Below, piece by piece: positions 46,003 through 57,745 of a stretch of DNA of 64,000 nt. Both the position numbers and the translations under genes were made by a program. The notes under the pieces were generated by a model. That model was given only the letters and a program-made list of their open reading frames with translations. It was not told the origin of the DNA and did no database searches. This stretch comes from Saussurea involucrata (Eukaryota; Streptophyta; Magnoliopsida; Asterales; Asteraceae): positions 7,816,501-7,880,500 of the forward strand of contig CM066315.1 in NCBI GenBank assembly GCA_033807775.1, given 5' to 3'. The stretch's first letter is position 1; each line of letters opens with the position of its first letter.

Positions 46003-49000
46003 ATGGCTACCCAGACTTCAACCATTCAACTAACTGCTGCTACCCACTTCCCCATCAAACTAACCTCTGTCAATTTCCCTGTTTGGCGCAAACAAGTGGA
46101 ATCCACCCTAATCGGGTTAGATCTCGAAGCATTCATCAATGGCAGCCGTGAACCGCCAAAGAAACTAATCGAAGACAAGGACGGAAAGAAAGAAAATCCA
46201 GAATACCTACCTTGGTATCGACAAGACCAAATCCTTATCAGCGCAATCCTTGGAAGCTGCTCGGAATCAATTCAGCCCCTCATCTCATCTGCAAGTACTG
46301 CCCGAGAAGCCTGGGTGAGGCTGAACTCAAGCTATGCCAGCGCCTCAAGATCTCGTGTTATCTCTTTGAAATCCAAGCTGGTGAAAAACCCTAAAGGTAG
46401 TCGATCCATTACTGACTATCTTCAAGATATGCGATCAATTGCTGATGACCTGGCCCTTGCTCAAAGCCCAATCTCTGAAGAAGATCTCATGGTGCATATT
46501 CTCTCTCAACTAGGGGATGAATATGGCAATATTGTTGCAGCCATCAAGGTACGTGAGACTGCCCTCTCTTATCCAGAATTATTTGATAAGTTGCTTGATT
46601 TTGAAAGGGGGCTCAAGGAGACTATTCAAGTCTCGGCATCTCCCTTGCTCACCGCCAATTATACCTCCCGTCAACAAGGTCGCCAGCCTTCACATGGTTT
46701 CTCTCAACGAAACCAAAAAATTTCACCAAATGTCCAACAGAGAGGAACCAGTCGCCCCCAATGGGCAAACTCCCAAACCGGAGGCAACCGACAGAATTCG
46801 AACCGCAGTACCACTTACTGCCACTATTGTAACATTCCGGGACATCCTACAAAGGAATGTCGCAAACTGTCCAGGTTTCTTCGTGACAACAACATCTCAA
46901 TAGCTACTACTCCAGCCCCGAATCCTGTTGCAAATGTCACCACCGCCGGTTCTACTTCTATGCAACCCACCTGGTTATTTGACACTGGAGCATCAAATCA
47001 TGCCACATTTGATCCATCCAGTCTCCAAAATGTTTCTGAATACGGGGGCCCGGATGAAATAATACTTGGCAACGGTACAAATTTACCAATTTCTCACATT
47101 GGCTCAACACACATCACCACACCACTCAAATCTTTATCTTTACCTGACATATTGTGTGTTCCGAACTTGAAACGAAACCTTATTTCGGTTGCAAAACTGT
47201 GCAAGACTAACAATGTTTCTGTTGAATTTTTTCCCTCTCATTTTCTTGTGAAGGATCTTCGCACGGGGGCGCGTCTAATGCGGGGGGAGAACACTGACGA
47301 TGTTTATCATGCCACCATCTCATCCTTACATCAACTAAACCTCACCACCACTACAAAGTCTCTCGATTGGCACCACAAACTAGGTCATCCGTCCGTCAAA
47401 GTCTTCAAGACTATTGCTTCTAGTCTAGGTCTTAACTCTAAAATTATGTCAAACTCAAATGTTCATTGTCCCTCTTGTGCGGTTAATAAAAGTCACAAAT
47501 TGCCTTTTGGTCAAAACTCTTTTATTGCTACCAAACCTTTGCAATTAATTTACTCAGATGTATGGGGTCCTGTTAAAGCATCCATTGATCACTTTACTTA
47601 CTATGTGATATTTGTTGACTTCTACTCCAAATATGTTTGGCTATACCCAATGCGCTACAAATCTGATCTTGCCAAACTCTTTCCACAATTCAAGATGCTT
47701 GTTGAAAAATTCTTTAACCACCCGATTGTGTCTCTCTTTACGGACAATGGGGGAGAGTACCTCGGCTTACTCCCTTTCCTACAGTCCAATGGTATCTCTC
47801 ATTACACCACCCCACCACATACTCCAGAACAAAATGGAGTAGCGGAACGCCGTCATAGGCACGTAGTTGAAACCGGCCTATCCCTTCTTCATTATGCCAA
47901 ACTTCCGTTGCAATATTGGTCCCATGCTTTTCAAACTGCAGTCTATCTTATAAACCGCCTACCCACCCCCATTCTTGAAAATAAAAGCCCTTTTCAAATT
48001 CTTTTTCATCAACCACCAAACTACTCTAAACTCAAACCATTTGGGTGCCTTTGCTATCCATGGCTCAAACCATACACTAACTCCAAACTCCAACCCCGCT
48101 CCTCACCATGTATCTTTCTCGGCTACTCCACATCCAAATCAGCATATAAGTGCCTTGATCTTGCAACCAATCGTCTATATCACTCCCGTCACGTCCAATT
48201 TATAGAGGACAATTTTCCATTTCACCACCATCCACACTCATCTACCCTACCCACGGCTCATGAGTTCAACCCCATCCCCACAACCACCTCCACTGCTCCA
48301 CCACCTCAACCCACATCCCCCACACCTTTCTCCTCACCCATGCCTGCCCAACTACCTCCCTACCCGATACCAAGCCCACCCATACCTTCCCTAAATCACT
48401 CTCCGTCACCTCTTAATCACACAACTGAAATCGACCCCAACTCACCCGCCACTCCTAACCGCCCTGATCCTCCCTCCCAAGCTCCCCCTCCACCCTCATA
48501 CCCAATCACCTACTCTCGTCGGCCAAGACAACCTTCTCCTCCTCCCTCCCCTTCTCAACAACCTTCTTCCTGCCCGATGCAGCCTTCCTCCCTTCCTCCT
48601 TCACCTACTACCTCCCATATTTCACCACCTTCCCCTTCCCCTCCCAAAAGGCCCCATAAACCAAACTCTAAATACTTCAACTCCAATTTTGTCAACACCA
48701 CTACTCTTCACCCTATACCTCCCTCTCTTGAACCCACTACTCACAACCATGCCATGAAGGATCCCAAGTGGCGTGAAGCCATGGATCATGAATTTAATGC
48801 TCTAATGCAAAACGGTACGTGGGAACTTGTCCCTCAAACCTCTCAAAAACCCATCGGCTGTAAATGGGTTTTTCGTGTCAAAAGAAATCCGGATGGTACC
48901 ATTTCCAAATACAAAGCCCGCCTAGTAGCAAAAGGCTTCCTTCAACAATTCGGTAAAGACTATTTTGAAACCTTCAGCCCGGTTACCAAACCTGTCACCA

Positions 49001-50292
49001 TTCGTACCATCCTATCCATTGCTCTTTCCCAAAACTGGCCACTCCGTCAGTTGGATGTCAACAATGCCTTCCTGCATGGCACACTGCATGAAGAAGTCTT
49101 CATGTCTCAACCACCCGGCTTTGTACATCCTCAGTTCCCTAACCACATTTGTAAGCTCCGAAAGTCACTATATGGTCTCAAACAAGCTCCCCGAGCGTGG
49201 TACATGGAGCTTACACAATTTCTACTTACCTTCGGTTTTCGTAAGTCAATGGCCGATGCCTCCCTTTTCATCTACACTCATGACAGTGTCACATGTTACT
49301 TCATGGTCTATGTGGATGACATTGTCCTCACTGGCAATAACTCCGCCTTTCTCACCCATTTCATTAATACTCTTGCCACTCGTTTCTCAATCAAAGACCT
49401 TGGCCCCCTTCATCATTTTCTTGGCATTGAGGTCCTACCTACTTCCACCGGCCTATTTCTCTCCCAACATCGGCATATCCGAGATCTCTTGTCCCAATTC
49501 CGAATGGATGGTGCCAAAGAAGTAGCTACCCCTTTGAACTCGTCAGTTGTTCTAACTCCCATGGATGGCTCCCCGTCTGTTGATCCAACACCCTACCGGA
49601 AACTTGTGGGCTCATTACAATATCTTGCATTTACTAGACCCGACGTATCCTTTGCTGTAAACCGACTCTCTCAATTTATGCATTCGCCAACACAGACTCA
49701 CTGGCAAGCCTTAAAAAGAGTTCTTCGCTACTTAAAGGGCACAATACATCATGGCTTATTTCTTAAAAAAGGGTCCTCTCTCGATCTCAAAGCCTTCTCG
49801 GATTCAGATTGGGGCGGGGTGTCTAACGGTGGCCGGTCTACAACAGCATACATTCTATATCTTGGGTCTAACATCATCTCATGGCGCTCAGCTCGCCAAA
49901 AATCAGTTTCCCGATCCTCAACAGAAGCGGAGTACAAGGCATTAGCTAATGCAGCGGCTGAAGTCACTTGGGTACAACACCTGTTGCGTGATCTTGGTTT
50001 GGCATCCTCTAAGCCACCTACCTTATTTTGTGACAATACGGGTGCCACGTACCTATGTGCTAACCCGATCTATCACTCCCGGATGAAACATGTTGCTTTA
50101 GACTACCATTTTGTGCGTGAACGTGTCCAGGATGGCTCCTTGCGTGTTCTACATATCAACTCATCTGATCAGCTAGCTGATGCCCTCACCAAGCCACTGC
50201 GCCGTGCGGTCTTCCTCTATCTTCGTTCCAAGATTGGAGTCTCCGATGGATCCTCCATCTTGCGGGGGCGTATTACGGATATATCTAAATAA
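46003..50292 (+). CDS. gag-pol: Gag-Pol polyprotein of the copia element
   Basis: An uninterrupted 1429-codon frame starting 70 bp after the primer site. The Gag core spans about residues 15-210, and a CCHC zinc knuckle (CHYCNIPGHPTKEC) lies at 273-286. The protease DTGA starts at about 327, followed by an integrase HHCC domain near 455-495 and a DDE core (SDVWGP, TDNGGEY, GVAERRHR). A very Pro/Ser/Thr-rich linker spans about 745-900. RT has YVDDI from 1103, and RNase H has FSDSDWGG and SSTEAEY. All catalytic signatures are intact. The stop codon lies 20-22 bp inside the 3' LTR, so the LTR supplies the last residues (ITDISK). Expected activities are particle formation, reverse transcription and integration. 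Confidence 0.95.
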   Translation: MATQTSTIQLTAATHFPIKLTSVNFPVWRKQVESTLIGLDLEAFINGSREPPKKLIEDKDGKKENPEYLPWYRQDQILISAILGSCSESIQPLISSASTAREAWVRLNSSYASASRSRVISLKSKLVKNPKGSRSITDYLQDMRSIADDLALAQSPISEEDLMVHILSQLGDEYGNIVAAIKVRETALSYPELFDKLLDFERGLKETIQVSASPLLTANYTSRQQGRQPSHGFSQRNQKISPNVQQRGTSRPQWANSQTGGNRQNSNRSTTYCHYCNIPGHPTKECRKLSRFLRDNNISIATTPAPNPVANVTTAGSTSMQPTWLFDTGASNHATFDPSSLQNVSEYGGPDEIILGNGTNLPISHIGSTHITTPLKSLSLPDILCVPNLKRNLISVAKLCKTNNVSVEFFPSHFLVKDLRTGARLMRGENTDDVYHATISSLHQLNLTTTTKSLDWHHKLGHPSVKVFKTIASSLGLNSKIMSNSNVHCPSCAVNKSHKLPFGQNSFIATKPLQLIYSDVWGPVKASIDHFTYYVIFVDFYSKYVWLYPMRYKSDLAKLFPQFKMLVEKFFNHPIVSLFTDNGGEYLGLLPFLQSNGISHYTTPPHTPEQNGVAERRHRHVVETGLSLLHYAKLPLQYWSHAFQTAVYLINRLPTPILENKSPFQILFHQPPNYSKLKPFGCLCYPWLKPYTNSKLQPRSSPCIFLGYSTSKSAYKCLDLATNRLYHSRHVQFIEDNFPFHHHPHSSTLPTAHEFNPIPTTTSTAPPPQPTSPTPFSSPMPAQLPPYPIPSPPIPSLNHSPSPLNHTTEIDPNSPATPNRPDPPSQAPPPPSYPITYSRRPRQPSPPPSPSQQPSSCPMQPSSLPPSPTTSHISPPSPSPPKRPHKPNSKYFNSNFVNTTTLHPIPPSLEPTTHNHAMKDPKWREAMDHEFNALMQNGTWELVPQTSQKPIGCKWVFRVKRNPDGTISKYKARLVAKGFLQQFGKDYFETFSPVTKPVTIRTILSIALSQNWPLRQLDVNNAFLHGTLHEEVFMSQPPGFVHPQFPNHICKLRKSLYGLKQAPRAWYMELTQFLLTFGFRKSMADASLFIYTHDSVTCYFMVYVDDIVLTGNNSAFLTHFINTLATRFSIKDLGPLHHFLGIEVLPTSTGLFLSQHRHIRDLLSQFRMDGAKEVATPLNSSVVLTPMDGSPSVDPTPYRKLVGSLQYLAFTRPDVSFAVNRLSQFMHSPTQTHWQALKRVLRYLKGTIHHGLFLKKGSSLDLKAFSDSDWGGVSNGGRSTTAYILYLGSNIISWRSARQKSVSRSSTEAEYKALANAAAEVTWVQHLLRDLGLASSKPPTLFCDNTGATYLCANPIYHSRMKHVALDYHFVRERVQDGSLRVLHINSSDQLADALTKPLRRAVFLYLRSKIGVSDGSSILRGRITDISK

Positions 50293-50460
50293 AGTCTTTT
50301 TATAATATTTGTATAATCAAGGCTGTTATATTATTATTATTACTTTCCAGTATTAGCTCCTTGATTCTCTCACTTCCTTGTATGTATTATGGCTATAAAG
50401 CCACTGTAAAGTTGTTGTGAAATATATATAAAAAATACTATCTTCCTCTATATCCTTATA
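50271..50460 (+). repeat. 3' LTR (190 bp)
   Basis: Same sequence as the 5' LTR by direct reading. Preceded by GCGGGGGCG, a short atypical polypurine tract. Confidence 0.95.
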
Positions 50461-50517
50461 GGGGTGAGATTAAATGTGATCAATGGTCCACAATTTTTCT
50501 TACCTTCTCATATGACC

Positions 50518-50519
50518 CT

Positions 50520-50555
<36 letters not shown>

Positions 50556-53500
50556 ACATTCTCCTGTTTGACCAAATCTATGTAAATTAGGATTTGTAAA
50601 CTTTATCAATTTAAACCATTCCTGAAATAGTCCTAAATACATATACAAAGCGTGTTTTTTAATGCAAAGGTGGGAGATATTAAAAACAAGTCAGTATGCA
50701 TAAATTTTAAACTTCATCAAGAAAATGGAGGAAACAATAGGCTATTTAGATTAATCCCTAAAGAAACCGGCAACTCAACTACATCCCATTAGACCATAAT
50801 CTCACAAAACATACGTCAGCCACTTTTGTACAAAATTCTAACATCTTTCCCTGGTGTACCCGCGCAATGCGGCGGGGTGTAGACCTTGAATAAATGCAAG
50901 CGAGAATACCGATTATAACAAATAAACACTCGTCTAAACAACTTTAAACAATATTTTATTAAACATAACATAAAAGATATTAGAAATGGGTATCTAACAT
51001 GCAAAAAGAAAGCAACCAGAGTGAATAATCAAAACTGATAACTTGAAAACGTAATTGAAACCACAAAAACAAATTCAATCTAAAAGCAAAAATCAAAACT
51101 TCGAAATGGAACCAAAATCGGAAGTGGGATCTTTTCCATGACCATGCCCATACAAATAAATACAGTTAAGGGATTGAGTCCTAATCATAACAAACCCATC
51201 TAAAACGGTAGAAAAATTAGTTTTAGATCCAAAAGCTCATAGAACTGATGGTAGTTCTAAGAAATATGTGCTCTGCTTAAAATAGCTATGGAAAAGATGA
51301 GTGTTTTCTAGTAATATAAAGCAAGATTGAGTTTAGATTCAATAGATGTGACGTTCTATAAAATATGTTGTATAAAATTAGTCAACTATAACAAAAAACT
51401 TGAATCGTGAGCAAATGAAATATGCAGACCAAAAATCTCAACATGAAATGAGGAGAAGATGGACATCAAATCTGGAAATTAGAAACAAATAAACTTACAT
51501 GGAGATGGCGAACAGAGCACGGAGAAACAGATTGAGAGGAAACAACCAACAAAGGTAAATACCATTTTGACTGTTCATTTTGTTGGAAACATAGTAATAC
51601 ATAACATATTAACAAAGCAACAACTAATCAAGAAACATAGAAATAGAAAACAAAAGCAATTCTAAATTGGAAAGAAAAGCAACTGATACAAAAGCAAGAA
51701 AACAATTGGATGACCATGCAAGTGGATTTTAAAAGATACATCACCCAACTACTTGAAAGACGAACAAAACAAAATTGATAAATGAGAATAGACCGGATGA
51801 ACTAACCACACATTTCGAAAGTTCCACAATCTGCAGAGAACATATTACTCGATTTAGAGATAAATCCTGACAACTTTATGATATTTTTGTTGGGGTTAAC
51901 ATTAGAAACCAAGAGTTTACCTTTCTATTAATTTGTCTACCTAATGAAACCAAACATAACATTAGAAGTTTATCATCTTTCTGATGTTTCAGGAGAACAG
52001 AGGAAAAGAACTGCAAAAGCATGCAAATCAATGAAGCCTTATTACAGATGTGTGTTACTATGTCCAAATTTACAACACTAAATTGATGCCACGTTGTTGT
52101 CTCATTGGTAGGATATCCTTAGCTGGCTCTAATTTCTTGCATGTAGACAATGGACACTCCAAAAATAGACTTTCAGTTAACAGCCCCGCGAACCAAAATC
52201 GATTTTGAAAAAAGTTAATTGGTCTTTCATTTGGAAATAGTAAAATGAATTTTTTTGAAATTAATTACAATAGACTATGCATTCCAATAAAAGAATTGGA
52301 AGTAAATGGTTCTACTATTTCAAAAATTAAAATGAAGTAGCATATGCAGGTCAGAGCTCCCCATAATCGATCGATTTTGAATCCACAGAGCATAAGATCA
52401 TTTTGAGAAAAACATCGAACCAGCAAAGCATAAAATCGAAATTCAAACCAAAAATCAAACCAAGAACGGTGAATCGTACCTGATAAATTTTTTAATCCAA
52501 TCGTATCTGAGAAAGGTGACTGAATCCATTGTGGGTTATAATAGATGAATTTGGAGGGGATGGAGCCGAGGAGTCATCTAGAGAAGAACGATTTTTACAA
52601 TACATCTTGAACTAAATTAAGCAAAAAGGTTATCGTAAATCGAAGAAACCCAAATCAAAGATGAACTTGGTTAAACCACATCAAGTAAGAAACATCAAAC
52701 ACCAAGTGTTGAGACGAAATAGAAAGCCAAATTAGTGAAACCTGTACCAACATATTTTTTATAAGAACCGAAAAAAATAAGCCAAAATCGTGAAATCAAA
52801 ATCCAAAGTAAACCAAAATCGTGAAACCTGGTTAAATCGATTTTGGGTTTCGATGTTTAAGTAAGAAACATCAAACAACAAGTATTGAGACGAATCCGAA
52901 AGCCACAGAGCATAAAATCAAAAACCATAGAGGAAAAAGAAACACAAATCGACAGTGATGGTGAAAACGTACCTGAGAAGGTGAAACTCTGATAAGAAAC
53001 CGTGAAATCGATTTGAAATAGTGAAACCTTGGTGATGGTGAAAACTTTCCCATCCACAGAGCATAAGATCATTTTGGGAAGAAACATCGAACCAGCAAAG
53101 CATAAAATCGAAAGCCACATCAAAGGAACCACAGAACCCTAAATTGAAAAGTGAATTGTTGCTTTGAGAAGACACTCAGGGATGAAGCTGTCACACGATT
53201 TTACAGGGTTTGAAAGAGTATAAAAGGCGGGCGTGGTGGAGGGCGGCCATGAATAGGAAGGGGAAGAGTTGTCTTGAAATCTGAATGGGTTTCTTGATAA
53301 TAGTGTGGTGCTTCTTAATAAGAGTGTGGGACGGATTTAAAACCGAATTTGAAAAGGTTATACTTAAATTTAAGTAATAATGCAGTAAATAGTTGTACAT
53401 CATGCTTTATAGTGTTGTTTTTAAGAGTTAGGTAGTAACATGCATTATAAAATAGTATATATATATATATACTACATATATAAGCATTTACATCAAATGT

Positions 53501-53640
53501 CTTAAAGACAAATTTTAAAGCACAAGTTACCACCAATTTATGCATAAAGGTTAAAAAACTCTTAATTACAAGCAAGGAAGCATAATGTACAAGTATATAA
53601 TGCATAATTTATTCATCAATATTTTTAACCCAAAATATAC
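50518..53640. other. Non-coding DNA, probably Helitron-derived
   Basis: Starts with a TA microsatellite. 50855-50880 (TACCCGCGCAATGCGGCGGGG) resembles the Helitron-end hairpin but lacks CTAG. Similar GAAACATCGAACCAGCAAAGCATAAAATC phrases occur near 52410 and 53080, a partial internal duplication. No domain was recognised in either strand. Confidence 0.45.
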
Positions 53641-55486
53641 CCTGAGCCGTACTCCAAAAGAGCTTCATGTACTTTCATCCCATACCCTGATGGCTTGATT
53701 TGATCCCATACCCTGATACCCATACCCATATCGAAATTCAAATTCAAATCCTTACATTTATCTCTCCAGACGCCTCTTTCATCTCTTCCATCAAACCATT
53801 CTTATTGCTCCTAAATACACGACACATTCAGTACACGAAAACCCCAAGAACATAACACGATGAATACGATTCCGGCTCAAGATTTTTACTACTCCATGTT
53901 CTTCAAAACCCTACATGTATGTTTGGTGATTTCTCCATCATTTCCTTGATTTCGATTCAGGTTCGTTATTTTCTCATTCTGCATTTGTGCCATTCCTTTG
54001 TGTAGAAGTATTGTTTTTTGTATGGTTCAATGTGTTTATAGTTCGGTTTGGTTTAGTTCGATTTTGATTTTACTTTTGATTTTGCAGCTTAAACAACACA
54101 CTATGTTGGGTGATTTCTCCATCAGTTACTTGATTTTAGTTCTAATATGCACCAAGAAATTTCTTTTGTCTAAGCGTATTGTTTTTTTGTAAGGTTCGTT
54201 GTGATTATAGTTTTCTTTGGTTTGATTTTACCTGGTAACATTTTTGTTGAACAACATATATTTAACTCAGGTCACATAACATTGAGTTGTAGGTATTACA
54301 TCAACCGAGACATTGAGGATGAATATGATTCTGCAATAAAATTGATATTCTTTTGAATTTAGGTCATTATTACTGTCGTTATATCATTCAGTTTTTTGTT
54401 ATAGAATTTTTTTTTCAGTTTTTTGTTTGTTTATGATCTAAAATCTTGAAAGCAGATGGACAGGGCTTATTTGAACAACAAAACAGAGGTCAATTCTTGT
54501 TTCTAAATCAAAAAATTCTGTTTATGGTGATTGATGAATCCCCAAGGTTTGTGTTGTTTTCATGAGGGTTCACGTGGAAGTACATCAAATTGGGGAAAAA
54601 GATTTGTTGATTAAACTAGGAGGATGCTATGATACGCCAAAGTTTAAGTTCCATCCTAATTTTAGTGTCTTTTTGCAACTGCAAGATGGAGTATTTAGTA
54701 ATGCGGTGGGGATGATTGAATTAGATTTACTACTAAAGTGACGGTAAGCAAATTACATTGCAATATATATAAATATCCATATATCTTTGTGCTTGTATTG
54801 AAAGAAATCCTACCGAGCAGGTTTTTGCAGGTTTGAAATACGATGGTACAACTCATTTAAGAGGCACTTTTTGGTTTTCGGCCCCGAGCATCAGATACTC
54901 AAGACCGTCCCTGCCTCACCCGTCATTCTTGTTTCTGCTTTCACGTCCCTGCTGTGTGCCATACTTATCTACAACAACAATGGTACGTTTCTCAAGTGAT
55001 TTGTTCTTATGGTTAATTGAAACATGTTTATGATGAAATGATGATTTTGTTGAATTAAATATGTCGTAGGCTCGAGATAGGAAGTAAACAAATTTGATAA
55101 AAAAACGGTAATTGTCTTAATAAAGTGTCCATTTATCAAGTTAACCAGGGTTTATGTTTCGTACCATACCAACCTATTTTATAGCCACTGTGTATTTGCT
55201 TTTCGTCAATTGTACATTGTCATAAAAAATACAGTTTTATCTCATGGCAGCAGCAACAGAGCCTTGAGCATAAAATTTTAGGACTTGGTGTTTTGCTTTC
55301 ATGGTGTGCATAACTATTAAATTTTTGGTGAATATGTTTGCCGTTGTTTTTATCTCTTTGGGCCTTATGCAATCTGCTAATGTTTTACTTCAAGTTCTCT
55401 TTTTGCATGTGTTAGTTTTTGGATTGGAATTTTGATTTACATCGATTATTTTTTATCTTGATGTATTGGATTTGGTGGCTGTTTAG
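53641..55486. other. Non-coding DNA with exon-like pieces, unassigned
   Basis: CATACCCTGATGG.TTGATTTGATCC-type short repeats lie near 53680-53730. 54560-54705 and 54830-54980 look exon-like (splice-site-like edges, moderate GC), but I could not match them to a gene. Likely upstream part of the Helitron that ends at 58580. Confidence 0.4.
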
Positions 55487-55907
55487 AATGCGTTGTTTGA
55501 GTTGGCTAGAGACGGGGTTCTTCTATGGTATTAATTCAAGATTTTCTTTATTCTGTTTTTTTTTTGTGTGGAAATGAGTTCATATTTGAGATTATTTATG
55601 GGTTTAATGTAGTAAACTCATCAACGTTGCGGTGCCCAATACGATAGATGAACGTGCTATCAACACGAAACGAGTACTCAACCCGTGGGAAAGAAATGAA
55701 AACCATACTCTTTGTCTCTGCTAAGGCTATAGGATGTACCGTAGTGAATATCGGCAACCAGGATTTGATTGAGGGAAGAGTAAGCTTTTAGGGTTTATTT
55801 AGAGTTATATGCATATGTGAATGGTTTTAGTTTTGATAACCTGACTCTTGTCTTTCGTTGATTTGGCAGCCGCGTTTGGTTCTTGGACTAATTTCTCAGA
55901 TTATAAT
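55487..55907 (+). pseudogene. Captured fragment of a fimbrin (plastin) gene
   Basis: Three exons with GT-AG introns, 55487-55527, 55613-55779 and 55870-55907, read through an actin-binding CH domain of plant fimbrin. Recognisable segments are LFELARDGVLL, then KLINVAVPNTIDERA and NPWERNENHTLCL, then VVNIGNQDLIEGR and PRLVLGLISQII. A short deletion near 55724 shifts the frame (a TAA follows), and the rest of the gene is absent. It cannot make an actin bundler. Intron retention shows capture at DNA level, not retroposition. It is in the same orientation as the Helitron end at 58580. Confidence 0.85.
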
Positions 55908-56133
55908 GGTGGCTTGTTATTATTGGTTAGAGTCGGGTTCAAATGAGAAGAGTGACCAAATAAGAGAACATGAGAACGGCTAATTCAAACATACAATGTA
56001 TTAATGTAAATCTACAATCTCATAAAACTCGAAGTTTGAACTAATCTATTTATAAACATGTGCAATAAATAAATTTATAAATAAGCATGTCAACTAAAAA
56101 GTTTTAAAATCAAGGTATCTGGACCTTTAAGAG

Positions 56134-56352
56134 CATATTAAGCTGCCCAAACAGCCCCTGTAGAGCATATTAAGCTGTCCAAAAAGCCCCTGTCAAACGC
56201 ATAAGCTGTCCAAACAGCCCATGTAGAACATATTAAGCTGTCCAAACAACCCCTGTCAATCGCTTAAGCTGTCCAACCAACCCCTGCCAATCGCTTAAGC
56301 TGTCCAACCAACCCCTGTCGAACATTAAGCTGTCGAAACAGCCCCTGTCAAG
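56134..56352. repeat. About 31-bp tandem repeat, AAGCTGTCCAAACAGCCCC
   Basis: Seven to eight degenerate units of ATTAAGCTGTCCAAACAGCC plus CCTGTC-rich spacer. AAGCTGTC and CCCCTGTC recur in nearly every unit. Followed by CAGCTGCAGC-rich sequence to 56560. Confidence 0.85.
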
Positions 56353-57745
56353 TCGAGAAAGAAAGAAATCGAACAAAAAAATGAAACATAACTGTCGTTT
56401 TCGAATACGTGGTTCGTGCAAGCGGCGTTGAGCAGTAAATGTTTGTGACGCTGGAAGGATTCATATTCAGCTGCAGCAAAGAAACGGTGCTGTTTGGCAG
56501 CAGCTGCTTCCATTAAGCTGGGCTGATTGAAATCAGCTGCAGCCAATAAGCTGTGCTGATTGGTTGGCTGTTTTTCCTGTGTTTCTTTTGTGCGTTTCGT
56601 TTGCTCAATGTTGTGGTTATCGGACGGCTCGTTCTTTCTTTTGGTTTGCTGCTGCAGTTTTGATTTGCTTATTGTGGATTTTGTATTGGTTTCTTGGTGG
56701 TTGGTAATATACTCCCCATGTCATAATATGGAAAATTGTAAACAAAAAGATGCATGTTATGCTTACTCCATCGTCACGACTAAACTTCAAAGATGCATTT
56801 TAGGACAAGCATAGTGTCTTATTTCTTAGTGCTCAATCACTAATTTTACCTTTTGTAATAGAATCCATTTCTCTATAACTAATGTCATTTATAGCAACAT
56901 TTTTGGTATGTCCAGTGGCTAAATATCACATGGATGTAGAAAAAGTTTCTTCTTTTGATGAATTGAAAACATAAAGCTCAAACCCATAATCATTTAAAAA
57001 GGACTTGAGATGTTATAATGTCAAAACCAATGTGTTAAACGGAGTGAGGTGTGGCGTAACGGCAAGGTCAATCATCAACCTATTAATCACAACCAGATAT
57101 CACCCAAGGAACCTCTAGAAAAACACATACACAAAACAAGTTTAAATTGTTATCATTGCCTCTGTTTACTCTACCAATGTAACCAAGAAAATAACTTCAT
57201 ATCACATGTATGCCAAGAAATTATGGAATTAACATAAGAAATAAGAATCATGGATATAAAATTGCTGCTTCAGTTCACAAAAGCACATGCTTATTTTACA
57301 TGGTATACCAGATGGGTGTGATTAACGTCTGTAGTAAAGGTTTGAGCTTCAAGAAAGTAAGCTTTCAATTACTTTTAGGCATTTAATTTTGAGATCTCCC
57401 TACTAAAAAACAATAAGCTTTTAGGCAACTAATTTTGAGATTGCTTCTGTAAGAATTTGCTTAGGCATGTGATATCCATTTAGAAAAAGAAATATATAAA
57501 AGCATTACATACTTTAGTTGCTTAGATTAGAAGTGGAAACATTTCTGGATTGCAAGGAGTATAAATACACCAACGGAAGATGAAAACACTATTAAGATAT
57601 CATTTATTATGGTTTTTTAGTTTTCCTTTGTAGTCTTTGTCAACATCAAATTTTTTTAGTAACTGTATGATGTAATACAAATGGGTTGTATTTATATAAA
57701 ATCAATCACTATGCAATCTATATAAATATCCAACTATCAATACGG

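Larger units (their letters stand above)
45731..50460 (+). mobile_element. Complete Ty1/copia element with TA...TA LTR ends
   Basis: 4730 bp. The 190-bp LTRs (45731-45920, 50271-50460) appear identical, begin TATTACGG and end CCTTATA instead of TG...CA, and are flanked by a perfect duplication GGGGT (45726-45730, 50461-50465). The primer site TGGTATCAGAGC abuts the 5' LTR, and one 1429-codon gag-pol frame fills the interior. Small size, short LTRs and a single ORF fit the Ale/Retrofit-type copia lineage. Confidence 0.95.
45593..50517 (+). mobile_element. MULE-like MITE interrupted by a copia element
   Basis: 45593-45730 (GGTTGGGTTCCGGTGAGA... GTGATTCATGGGGT) and 50461-50517 (GATTAAATGTGATCAATGG...) together equal one copy of the MITE found at 60395-60602. 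The copia element interrupts it at GGGGT. Confidence 0.8.

Noticed and set aside
46212..49525. Secondary frames within the copia Gag-Pol region
   Set aside because: Overlap the intact 1429-codon frame in other phases; no independent support.
50855..50880. Third Helitron 3' end
   Set aside because: Hairpin-like TACCCGCGCAATGCGGCGGGG is present, but no CTAG/CTRR terminus follows.
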